Under the pieces are notes generated by a model that saw nothing but the letters and a program-made list of their open reading frames with translations, did no database searches and was not told the DNA's origin. A stretch of 12,165 nt of DNA, taken from contig CAZIQG010000031.1 in assembly GCA_964541725.1 (NCBI GenBank), positions 1 through 12,165 of the forward strand, read 5' to 3'. Source of the stretch: JAGOUY01 sp964541725. GTDB lineage: Bacteria > Patescibacteriota > Patescibacteriia > 2-12-FULL-60-25. This document shows, piece by piece, positions 6,578 through 12,165 of this stretch (position 1 is its first letter; each line of letters opens with the position of its first letter). The translations under genes and the position numbers were made by a program.

Positions 6578-8275
6578 TCACCTCGCTGTCCCTTGTTCAT
6601 TATGTCGAAGGATTTGCTCTGCAAATTCAATCTTTTCCCTCTCTTCCGTTGTCCATGACTCTTCATGTTCTGGGTAATCGAGTTCCATAAGTCGCTGTAT
6701 GGTTGCTCGAATGTGTGTGGCAAGCACCGTATTTGATTGTGTAAGGCGATTTATTTTGGTGGCGTATGGGTTATGATCAAGGGTGATATCGTCTAAGCGA
6801 GCCGATTCTAAATTCTCTATCCCTTTTTTTATTTGGTGATCATGTCCATTCCAGGCTCTAAAATCACGCATTTGTGCGTTTACTGTTGTCAAAAACTCTG
6901 CTGTATATCGTATCGCTTCTCGGCTTTCTTGAGGGAGGGCTACGATATCAGGATATGTTTCCATGATTCTACGTCTGTGTTGTTCATAGCGATTACGTAC
7001 AAGTAGTATGCCTTCATTGAATCGATGCAACCTCTCGTCACGTTCGGCAGGAGAATATTCTGAGTCTAGATAACGCCTTTCCCGAGTAGTTAGTTCGGAA
7101 CTTGGGTCCGTGACTTCTCCTTCTATCTCATTTATAAAATCTCGCACGTTGCTTTCCGTGGGGGTGTTGTATGTGTGTTCAGCTTGCTTTCTAGATCTCA
7201 TGACTTCTTGAGTGGCGAGTGCGGCTAGGCGAGGATCTTGGAATACTTGTTGAAAGCGAGTCCGTATCCCTCGTTCCGCCGTTTGCTCTTCAAGTCGCTC
7301 TAGCGCCTCTTTATATTGCCTTTGCATGCGTGCGAAGAATGCTAAATCTCCTTGTGCTTCACAGATGATGCGTAGGATCTCTATCTCTTTTTCAATTTGT
7401 TCTGGCGCTATGGTGTGATCCACTTGCCATCTTCTACGTACGGATTGAAACCATATCTCCCCGTTTGATGACATGTGGGATCTGTGAGTAACCGTATGGC
7501 TGATGATTTCCGCTAGAAGTTCGGCCGCCCGCATATGCTCTTCTGTTGACTCTGTTGTGAAGAAGAGTCGTTCAGCTATTTGTCGGTATTGATTCGGGTA
7601 CGCATAATTTGTCATCTTGTTATCCCTTACCATTTCAAATAAAATCGTATTTATCCGTTCTCTCGCCGCTTGAGGGAGCCAAGCGCTCGCGTTTGGGTCA
7701 AATATTTTATGGGCAACTTCATGGACGAGGACGTCAAGAATTTCTTTCGGTTCTGCGTTTCGCATGTTTGACCCGAACTCAATTTTTGCAGGTTGGTCAG
7801 GGGTATTGTGGCAATGAGCAGCATCTACTGCAGGTCGATGGTTGTTTTCTTCGTAACCGGCTGGCATCGCACTTTCATGCGTGTTCATGCTTACCTCAAA
7901 AATCTGTCCACGCAATAAGTTTTCGGGAAAGATGGTGTGTAGTGCATCGCTTACATCTTCTGATCGCATGCCAGCTTGTTCAAAGCCGGATACGCGTAAA
8001 GGCATGGTGGATTCGTGTTGGCCTCCCATCCTCTGCACGTCATCGATCGTTTGTCTGTAATTTGATTCCACTGAATAGGAAATGCCATCGCCTATCCGTT
8101 CTAGGTTTGTCCCTTGTTCATACATTTTTCCTGCGGATCCTAACCCACTCAGGACGGCAGCAAGCTTAATATATTTGCCGAATCTGCCTGCGGCGACCTC
8201 TTCTATCCATCCCTGTAACTGCTCTCGTTTTTTAAGAGCCTTTTCTGGGCTAGGGGTTTTAGGAGTTTCGGACAT
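6578..8275 (-). CDS. Uncharacterised protein with HExxH metalloprotease motif
   Basis: From ATG 8275 the product has 565 residues. I do not recognise the family. At residues 185-189 it has H-E-V-A-H inside a hydrophobic helix (D-V-L-V-H-E-V-A-H-K-I-F-D), the zinc-binding and catalytic core of many metallopeptidases. Sixty-odd residues later, A-A-E-L-L-A-E-I-I-S-H offers a glutamate at 252 or 256 as a third ligand, as in gluzincins. The C-terminal half is highly charged and helical, possibly coiled coil. There is no signal peptide; one short hydrophobic stretch (Y-I-K-L-A-A-V-L-S-G-L-G) lies at about residues 35-46. The frame extends to an ATG at 8335, but that overlaps the upstream gene by 55 bases; the start used here lies 5 bases after that gene's stop. 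The stop is TGA. Coding-strand composition looks more A-rich than its neighbours by eye. Confidence 0.75.
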   Translation of the reverse strand: MSETPKTPSPEKALKKREQLQGWIEEVAAGRFGKYIKLAAVLSGLGSAGKMYEQGTNLERIGDGISYSVESNYRQTIDDVQRMGGQHESTMPLRVSGFEQAGMRSEDVSDALHTIFPENLLRGQIFEVSMNTHESAMPAGYEENNHRPAVDAAHCHNTPDQPAKIEFGSNMRNAEPKEILDVLVHEVAHKIFDPNASAWLPQAARERINTILFEMVRDNKMTNYAYPNQYRQIAERLFFTTESTEEHMRAAELLAEIISHTVTHRSHMSSNGEIWFQSVRRRWQVDHTIAPEQIEKEIEILRIICEAQGDLAFFARMQRQYKEALERLEEQTAERGIRTRFQQVFQDPRLAALATQEVMRSRKQAEHTYNTPTESNVRDFINEIEGEVTDPSSELTTRERRYLDSEYSPAERDERLHRFNEGILLVRNRYEQHRRRIMETYPDIVALPQESREAIRYTAEFLTTVNAQMRDFRAWNGHDHQIKKGIENLESARLDDITLDHNPYATKINRLTQSNTVLATHIRATIQRLMELDYPEHEESWTTEEREKIEFAEQILRHNEQGTAR

Positions 8276-8280
8276 AGGTT

Positions 8281-8757
8281 TTAGGAGGGGTTGTTTTGCA
8301 TCTGGTAGCTTAGGGCTTGAAAGGTGATTTCCCATTCCCGTAGATGTTCTTTGCGGGTTAGGCTGGCAAGACGGAGAAGAGGAAGTATATCTTCTTTATC
8401 CATCGGCCAAGAAAGGATTTTTTTTATATCTGCAAAGAGTTCTTTTTCAATATCAAGGAGTTCGTAACCCTGTTCTTCTGCCCAGGCTCTTAAGGCCTTT
8501 ATGTATAAAATGTCCTTGAAGGGAATTTGTGAAATTTTATAGTGGCGTTCACTTTTTTCTCCGCTTTTATGTTCTGTGATAAATGTTTTTGGTAAAGGTG
8601 CTTCTTCCTTTAAGGTGACTGGTGCTTTTTCTGGTTGCAGCCAATGCCATGCTTCGCCTGCTCCATGAGTGCTTTTTAAGAAACCTATTATCTCTTTTTT
8701 TCTATCGACTAATATATGGTACATAGTCTTGGTGTGAGGTTGAAACCAGTATTTCAA
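8281..8757 (-). CDS. Hypothetical protein, 158 aa
   Basis: The ORF from ATG 8757 to TAA at 8281 encodes a soluble, charged 158-residue protein of no family I recognise. It is rich in Lys and Glu, with aromatic residues at the start (M-K-Y-W-F-Q-P-H) and mainly helical character from about residue 85 on. There are no membrane segments, signal peptide or Cys/His clusters. It lies directly upstream of the HExxH gene on the same strand with about 5 bases between them, so the two are very likely co-transcribed and may act together, for instance as protease and partner. This is inference from position only. An internal ATG at codon 12 could also serve as start. The AT content looks higher than in flanking genes, compatible with a different origin. 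Confidence 0.7.
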   Translation of the reverse strand: MKYWFQPHTKTMYHILVDRKKEIIGFLKSTHGAGEAWHWLQPEKAPVTLKEEAPLPKTFITEHKSGEKSERHYKISQIPFKDILYIKALRAWAEEQGYELLDIEKELFADIKKILSWPMDKEDILPLLRLASLTRKEHLREWEITFQALSYQMQNNPS

Positions 8758-8790
8758 TCTAGGGTGTTGTTGTAAAGGAAAGCGATGGGA

Positions 8791-8829
8791 TAGGCCAGAT
8801 GGTCTCGGATCATGAAATTACTTGGCCTA
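8791..8829. repeat. Intergenic inverted repeat between MFS and 158-aa genes
   Basis: TAGGCCA (8791-8797) and TGGCCTA (8823-8829) form a perfect 7-base inverted repeat around a 25-base centre. It lies just past the stop of the 8831 MFS gene and upstream of the 158-aa gene. There is no T-run on either strand after the stem, so it is a poor intrinsic terminator. It may be a binding site or chance. Confidence 0.25.
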
Positions 8830-8830
8830 G

Positions 8831-10039
8831 TTAACGAATCATTCGACAAATGGGATAAATCGTAAGCTGGATCAGTGCCATGAAGACAATGGCGATGAAT
8901 GGCGCTTGGATGGGTGTGAGGTGATATGCGAGTAAGAACAAGCCTAAGCCTAGGACTCTTCCGATGTTTAGGACGAGTTCCCGATCAAGAAGCAAGCCTT
9001 CATTGCTTGATCCTGTTAGCTTTTTTTCCATTTCAACGGCGTGATACATGGTTGCTACGGTAACCCACCAGCGTAGTGCTCCTGTTGCGAGGGAGGTGAC
9101 TAAAAAAAGAATGATCCCGATGTGTGGTGGTGCGATGATGGCGATGGCGGCTGCGAAGAGATCGATGATGAGTGGGATGGGGAGTATTTTTAGATGGTGA
9201 CGATGTGTGGCGTAGCGTCCAGCGATGAAGATGACAATGCCAGTCAGCCCTGCTCCAATTGATCCCAATGTGCCCACGGCTCCTTCCACACCGATAAAGG
9301 TAATCGTGAGGATGAGGGGGAGGATGGTGGCAATCCCGTTGGCGATTCCTTGGATAAAATCCATGCTTCGTAGCAGGTTCCATTGCGTAGTTGGTGGAAG
9401 AAGCTTGAGGGAGATTGGTTTTGGGAGGGATTCATCCTGGTCGTATACCAGCATCCCCCCAACTCCCAGTAAGAGACAGCCTATGATTCCCATCCAACGA
9501 TATCCTTGGAGAATCGTGAACCAATGCATCTTCGTTCCTATTTCCAGTCCCCATCCAATTAGGAATGGTATGATGATCCCGCACAGTGTTCCAATAAGGG
9601 ATTCGATGGAACTGAAATGTAAACGGGATTCTTTGGTAGTGGCTTTCAACGTGAGATAGTTCCTGGTTGACCAAAGGAAGCCTTGGGCGACACCAAAAAG
9701 CGCCCCAAATAAGATGATAATAGCCGGAATGAACGTTGGAGAGAAGATAAGTAGCAAGGGTATTGTTCCTGCTCCAACCGTCCCAAGCAGAAAAAGGAAT
9801 TTGTGGGTTACGCGTCCTACAAGCCGATAGCTGAGGAAGAACCCGAGAGGGACAAAGAGGTAAAGCGCCAGGGTATAGAGGGCAAGTATAGGGAAGCTTT
9901 TTCCTTGGCGCCACAAAAAGATGGTGGTGAATGTACCGACCAGGGGTTGTGCAAGGCCGATAAAAAGAAATGCAAACAAGAGCCGGCGTGCTGAGGCAAG
10001 GAGCCGTGCGGGGGGAGACATAATAGGGATGGTTTGCAT
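8831..10039 (-). CDS. MFS-type transporter (second, divergent)
   Basis: The 402-residue protein is almost entirely hydrophobic, with about 12 predicted membrane helices in two blocks of six, separated by a polar stretch near residues 203-225 (Y-D-Q-D-E-S-L-P-K-P). This is the architecture of a major facilitator superfamily transporter. Motif A is degenerate: after TM2 the loop reads Y-R-L-V-G-R-V-T-H-K-F rather than G-x-L-x-D-R-x-G-R. The loop after TM4 has R-N-Y-L-T-L-K-A-T-T, similar to a group of poorly described bacterial MFS proteins. Substrate and direction are unknown. It lies 26 bases after the patatin gene on the same strand, so they probably share a transcript. A second ATG at codon 7 (10021) is an equally plausible start. 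It is clearly different from the TetA-like MFS gene at 4331-5512. Confidence 0.78.
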   Translation of the reverse strand: MQTIPIMSPPARLLASARRLLFAFLFIGLAQPLVGTFTTIFLWRQGKSFPILALYTLALYLFVPLGFFLSYRLVGRVTHKFLFLLGTVGAGTIPLLLIFSPTFIPAIIILFGALFGVAQGFLWSTRNYLTLKATTKESRLHFSSIESLIGTLCGIIIPFLIGWGLEIGTKMHWFTILQGYRWMGIIGCLLLGVGGMLVYDQDESLPKPISLKLLPPTTQWNLLRSMDFIQGIANGIATILPLILTITFIGVEGAVGTLGSIGAGLTGIVIFIAGRYATHRHHLKILPIPLIIDLFAAAIAIIAPPHIGIILFLVTSLATGALRWWVTVATMYHAVEMEKKLTGSSNEGLLLDRELVLNIGRVLGLGLFLLAYHLTPIQAPFIAIVFMALIQLTIYPICRMIR

Positions 10040-10065
10040 CTCGTCTGTGTTGTCGTTGCCTTAGA

Positions 10066-10911
10066 TTATTTCATTCGTGAAGTAAAGTTATTTTTGATGG
10101 ATGGCTTTTCTTCTTGCTCTAAAAGCGTTTTGATGAAGTCGATGTGCCTTTCTGTTTCTTCTGCGCCGATGGCGACAATTTCTGGCCCTGCGTCTGTACG
10201 GAAATAGGTTGCCCAGCTGGCATGGGCGCCGAGGAGTGGTTCGATGGTGATGTCTGCCAGATGTAAGTTTGCGTTGGAGAGTTGATAGCGCATGATTTCT
10301 ATGGTGCGACTTGCAACGGTGAGAACGTTCAGATTAGGTGGGTTGTCTTCTGGGTCAGGCGGTAAGCGATAGAGGTTTATGGCAATGACAACGTCTGCTC
10401 CCATATGTTTGACGACGTCACTGGGAACGGGTTTTGTGACGCCACCATCGACGAGAGTTTTTCCTTGGTAAGAAATGGGGCGGAACATGCCGGGGATGGC
10501 CATGCTGGCTTGTACGGCAGGAGTGAGTTCACCGTGAGAAAAAATGGTGGCTTCGCGCGTGTGTAAATCTGTGGCGACGACGGAAAGGGGGATTTTTGTG
10601 TCTTCAAAGGTTGCATGGTTGAGCCAGTCATCTAAAAGGGCTTTCGTACGCACGCCCGCGATCAGTCCTCCTTTTAAGGAAGGTTCTAGGAAGGTGCGCA
10701 GCTTTTCTTCTTTACGGTTGACGGTGAATTCTTCTAAGCGTTCAAGATCTTGGAAGAGGGCGTAGTGTGCCCCAACCCACGCTCCAATACTGGATCCCGC
10801 AATAAAATCAATGGGGATGTTGTGTTTGAGTAGGGTTTTAATGACGCCTACGTGTGCCAGGCCGCGAATGCCTCCACTTCCTAACGCGAGTCCTATGGTT
10901 TTTCGTTTCAT
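10066..10911 (-). CDS. Patatin-like phospholipase (RssA/NTE type)
   Basis: From ATG 10911 the product has 281 residues and all patatin signatures: the oxyanion-hole loop G-S-G-G-I-R-G (11-17), the nucleophile elbow G-S-S-I-G with Ser41, and D155-G-G completing the Ser-Asp dyad. Enzymes of this family hydrolyse acyl esters of membrane lipids; the bacterial one-domain RssA-like group has this length. No signal peptide is visible, so it should act in the cytoplasm or at the inner membrane face. The frame extends upstream to a GTG at 10941, but the ATG gives the standard family N-terminus (M-K-R-K-T-I-G-L-A-L). A separate promoter candidate lies just upstream. The MFS gene follows 26 bases downstream, so a joint role, such as moving or remodelling lipid products, is possible but unproven. 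Confidence 0.92.
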   Translation of the reverse strand: MKRKTIGLALGSGGIRGLAHVGVIKTLLKHNIPIDFIAGSSIGAWVGAHYALFQDLERLEEFTVNRKEEKLRTFLEPSLKGGLIAGVRTKALLDDWLNHATFEDTKIPLSVVATDLHTREATIFSHGELTPAVQASMAIPGMFRPISYQGKTLVDGGVTKPVPSDVVKHMGADVVIAINLYRLPPDPEDNPPNLNVLTVASRTIEIMRYQLSNANLHLADITIEPLLGAHASWATYFRTDAGPEIVAIGAEETERHIDFIKTLLEQEEKPSIKNNFTSRMK

Positions 10912-10931
10912 ATCGTTTTTCTGATTTTTGT

Positions 10932-10959
10932 AGTGTATCACGCGGGATGAGGTCGTCTA
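10932..10959 (-). promoter_or_regulatory. Promoter candidate for patatin-MFS operon
   Basis: On the minus strand TAGACG (10959-10954, four of six to TTGACA) is followed after 16 bases by TACACT (10937-10932, four of six), preceded by an extended-minus-10 TGA. The start of transcription would be near 10925, giving a leader of about 14 bases before ATG 10911. It lies between the DoxX-gene terminator and the patatin start, where a promoter would be needed. Confidence 0.35.
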
Positions 10960-10976
10960 CGGTGCGGTGCTTAAAC

Positions 10977-11006
10977 AAAACACCCCAGCCTAAGCAGGGA
11001 TGTTTT
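10977..11006. terminator. Hairpin terminator after the DoxX-like gene
   Basis: AAAACA (10977-10982) pairs with TGTTTT (11001-11006). Inside, CCC pairs with GGG and GC with GC around a CTAA loop, with two single mismatches. Read on the minus strand it ends in a TTTT-G-TTT tract, 11 bases past the stop of the 11018 gene. It probably ends that transcript and separates it from the patatin operon. Confidence 0.6.
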
Positions 11007-11017
11007 ATGGGGATCTA

Positions 11018-11425
11018 TTACGTTCGCTTTTCCCAAAGGAATTTGTAGTTTGCACGTTGTTGCCAGAGGAAGGCGAGGTTGAGAAGAAGAAGGACGTTTC
11101 CCATGACGGCACCGCCGGTCAAGAGGCCGCCATCCAAGAAGGTGTGAAAGCCTACGATGTTGATGGAGATGGGGAGGAGCAAGAGGGCGGCGAGAGCCGT
11201 ACGACGTGTCCAGAGGCAGAAGAGGGTGATGAGATAGACTACCGAATTGATGACCATGATGTACCTGCTCTGCATGAGGAGGTTGATGAATTGGAAGGCT
11301 TCAGGTGTTTGGTACATGTCGGCGGGTGGGGCAGGAAAGATGCCGAGGCTGCCGATGATTGGCATGACTAACAAGAGGGTGAGGATAACCTTGCCGACGT
11401 TGGAGAGGATGACGTTGTATTTCAT
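11018..11425 (-). CDS. Small DoxX-like four-helix membrane protein
   Basis: From ATG 11425 the product has 135 residues with four hydrophobic segments (about 10-30, 60-75, 77-95, 103-120). It ends in a basic tail (Q-Q-R-A-N-Y-K-F-L-W-E-K-R). The order fits DoxX-like proteins: a G-S-L-G-I-F-P-A-P-P turn after TM1, a P-x-S-I-N-I-V-G-F-H segment at the start of TM4, and a final N-x-x-x-L-x-W-x-x-R-x-x-Y pattern. The function of small DoxX relatives is mostly unsettled; links to thiol and oxidative stress come from other members. The frame extends to 11467, but the extra 14 residues are polar and atypical. GATAAT ends four bases before the ATG at 11425, which supports this start. It is divergent from the DUF2975 gene. 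Confidence 0.7.
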   Translation of the reverse strand: MKYNVILSNVGKVILTLLLVMPIIGSLGIFPAPPADMYQTPEAFQFINLLMQSRYIMVINSVVYLITLFCLWTRRTALAALLLLPISINIVGFHTFLDGGLLTGGAVMGNVLLLLNLAFLWQQRANYKFLWEKRT

Positions 11426-11429
11426 AGGA

Positions 11430-11435
11430 ATTATC
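11430..11435 (-). promoter_or_regulatory. -10 box of the DoxX-like gene, probably leaderless
   Basis: Read on the minus strand this is GATAAT, five of six to the consensus, ending four bases before ATG 11425. A normal start site would fall within or beside the start codon. No clear -35 box and no Shine-Dalgarno are present. Confidence 0.45.
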
Positions 11436-11474
11436 CGTAGGTTACCGTTTTCTACGAAAGAGAGCAAGGAAGAG

Positions 11475-11513
11475 TTGACAGAGTGTCGTGGTTATATTAA
11501 CAATAATAATATA
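11475..11513 (+). promoter_or_regulatory. Promoter/operator region of the DUF2975-XRE pair
   Basis: A perfect TTGACA lies at 11475-11480. A 7-base inverted repeat follows: TATATTA (11493-11499), a 7-base centre, then TAATATA (11507-11513). The repeat covers the place where a -10 box would sit (TAACAA at 11498-11503 with a 17-base spacer, a weak match). This is the layout of an autoregulated promoter bound by a small dimeric regulator, and the operon encodes one (XRE). A second option is TACTAT at 11529-11534, five bases before the ATG, for a leaderless transcript. Confidence 0.4.
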
Positions 11514-11539
11514 TCGAATTACAATAAATACTATCATCT

Positions 11540-12025
11540 ATGGTTAAGCAAGTGTCCACACATTTTTTACGTGCCATCCTTTTTCTTATCGCCTTGGGTA
11601 CGCTCGCATTTGGCATCTTTGCGTTGCCCACGATCTGGAAGAGTGGGGCTCGTGTATTCCCTACGGTTCGTTACGCCGTTTTTTCGATCATTATCGACCT
11701 CTATGTTACGGTGGTGCCGTTTTTTGTGGCGCTTTGGCAAACGAGCAAGCTCTTGCGATATATCGATCAAAATAATGCCTTCTCAGATTTATCGATAAAG
11801 GCACTACGTACCATAAAATACTGCGCGATCCTGATTACGGTTTTATATATGGGGGCTGTACCGATGCTGTTTCCGATTGCCGATTCGGATGATGCGCCGG
11901 GGCTACTTATCATTGGGGCGGTTATTGCGTGTGCGCCTCTCGTGATGGCGGTGTTTGTGGCGGTGTTGGAGCGATTGTTGCAGAGTGCGATCCAGATTAA
12001 ATCTGAAAATGAATTAACGGTCTAA
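11540..12025 (+). CDS. DUF2975 family membrane protein
   Basis: The 161-residue protein has four hydrophobic segments (about 10-31, 43-64, 91-111, 121-143). Between TM2 and TM3 is a conserved-looking cytoplasmic loop R-Y-I-D-Q-N-N-A-F-S-D-L-S, in which an 'F(S/T)xxxxxxLxxI' pattern is typical of the DUF2975 family. Family members are found next to a small XRE-type DNA-binding protein (the YoaS-YozG arrangement in Bacillus), exactly as here: the XRE start codon lies 4 bases after this stop. The pair is thought to be a membrane-sensing and regulation unit, but its signal is unknown. No Shine-Dalgarno precedes the ATG; an AT-rich region with an inverted repeat lies upstream. Confidence 0.82.
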   Translation: MVKQVSTHFLRAILFLIALGTLAFGIFALPTIWKSGARVFPTVRYAVFSIIIDLYVTVVPFFVALWQTSKLLRYIDQNNAFSDLSIKALRTIKYCAILITVLYMGAVPMLFPIADSDDAPGLLIIGAVIACAPLVMAVFVAVLERLLQSAIQIKSENELTV

Positions 12026-12029
12026 CCAT

Positions 12030-12165
12030 ATGGCAATCATTATTAATATTGATGTGATGTTGGCAAAGCGAAAAATGAGTGTCACGGAACTTGCGGATAA
12101 AGTAGGGATTACAATGGCGAATATTTCTATTTAGAAAAATGGGAAAGCAAAGGCGATTCGCTTAT
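12030..12165 (+). pseudogene. XRE-family HTH regulator (YozG-like), interrupted by TAG, partial
   Basis: ATG 12030 opens the usual partner of DUF2975: M-A-I-I-I-N-I-D-V-M-L-A-K-R-K-M-S-V-T-E, then L-A-D-K-V-G-I-T-M-A-N-I-S-I. This is the helix-turn-helix of a small Cro/CI-type regulator. Codon 35 (12132-12134) is TAG. The same frame then stays open and in family register to the window edge (K-N-G-K-A-K-A-I-R-L). Relatives have Leu at the interrupted position (S-I-L-K-x-G-K-A-K-A-I-R), so one base change from TTG or TTA would create this stop. As it stands, translation would give 34 residues cut at the end of the recognition helix, without a working DNA-binding domain. It could be a true nonsense mutation, a sequencing error or readthrough. 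The 3' part lies outside the window. Confidence 0.75.

Noticed and set aside
6578..6580. TGA recoded as glycine, as in some CPR lineages
   Set aside because: The HExxH gene ends in TGA, and readthrough would run into the convergent PAP2 gene. No conserved Gly position in this window is occupied by TGA.
7609..8169. Plus-strand ORF of 186 codons
   Set aside because: It lies entirely antisense to the HExxH gene. Its translation is rich in Cys, Arg, His and Leu with no domain, while the minus frame has a coherent protein with an HEVAH motif.
9432..9914. Minus-strand ORF of 160 codons in another frame
   Set aside because: It sits inside the MFS gene at 8831-10039. The product is an incoherent mix with Trp, His and Pro, whereas the overlapping frame gives clean membrane helices.
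11247..11798. Plus-strand ORF of 183 codons
   Set aside because: It spans the DoxX-like gene, the divergent intergenic region and half of the DUF2975 gene. Such a span plus an unlikely composition marks it as a shadow frame.
12132..12134. TAG reassigned to an amino acid
   Set aside because: The ABC gene ends in TAG at 2323-2325, three bases before a convergent stop, and no other gene here contains an internal TAG. A local event is simpler.

Overview
The window looks like chromosomal sequence from a Patescibacteria (CPR) bacterium, most likely from the Parcubacteria group. The best marker is the secreted CAP-domain protein at 3356-4282. It carries two copies of a short module (core R-L-S-G-R-I-L-L) that I associate mainly with proteins from these genomes. 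Further support comes from small gap-free genes, starts without Shine-Dalgarno sequences, and many membrane or envelope proteins with no metabolic operon. The lineage is inferred from sequence character; no marker gene such as rRNA is present. TGA, TAA and TAG all appear as ordinary stops, so a recoded genetic code is unlikely.

Layout from left to right. Positions 1-442 (minus) are the N-terminal part of a large membrane protein resembling the YfhO/GT-C group. It diverges from a complete ABC exporter half-transporter (535-2325, plus). The exporter converges, with 3 bases between stops, on a minus-strand run: MFS drug-exporter-like protein (start about 5512), then the CAP protein (4282-3356), then an AI-2E/PerM-type permease (3348-2329). 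The 320-base gap from 5576 to 5895 is not empty. It holds an inverted repeat built from two facing TTGACA boxes, a good plus-strand promoter, a stem-loop leader, a 32-codon Pro/Ala/Thr-rich ORF and a strong intrinsic terminator. A PAP2-family membrane protein with an altered active site follows (5896-6576).

Positions 6578-8757 (minus) hold two unrecognised genes in tandem, a 158-residue protein followed by a long soluble protein with an HEVAH zinc-protease-like motif. Positions 8831-10911 (minus) hold a patatin-like phospholipase followed by a second MFS-type transporter. A DoxX-like membrane protein (11425-11018, minus) ends in a hairpin that separates it from the patatin gene. Diverging from it is a DUF2975 membrane protein (11540-12025), followed after 4 bases by its usual partner, a small XRE-family regulator. 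Here the regulator carries an in-frame TAG at codon 35.

Taken together this is a cell-envelope and transport neighbourhood: two exporters, one permease, lipid or phosphate hydrolase folds, a secreted CAP protein and a membrane-protein/regulator pair. I see no CRISPR array, IS element, tRNA, rRNA, phage or recognised defence system. The best leads for something undescribed are the 5589-5841 small transcription unit, the HExxH gene pair, and the interrupted XRE gene with its operator-like palindrome.
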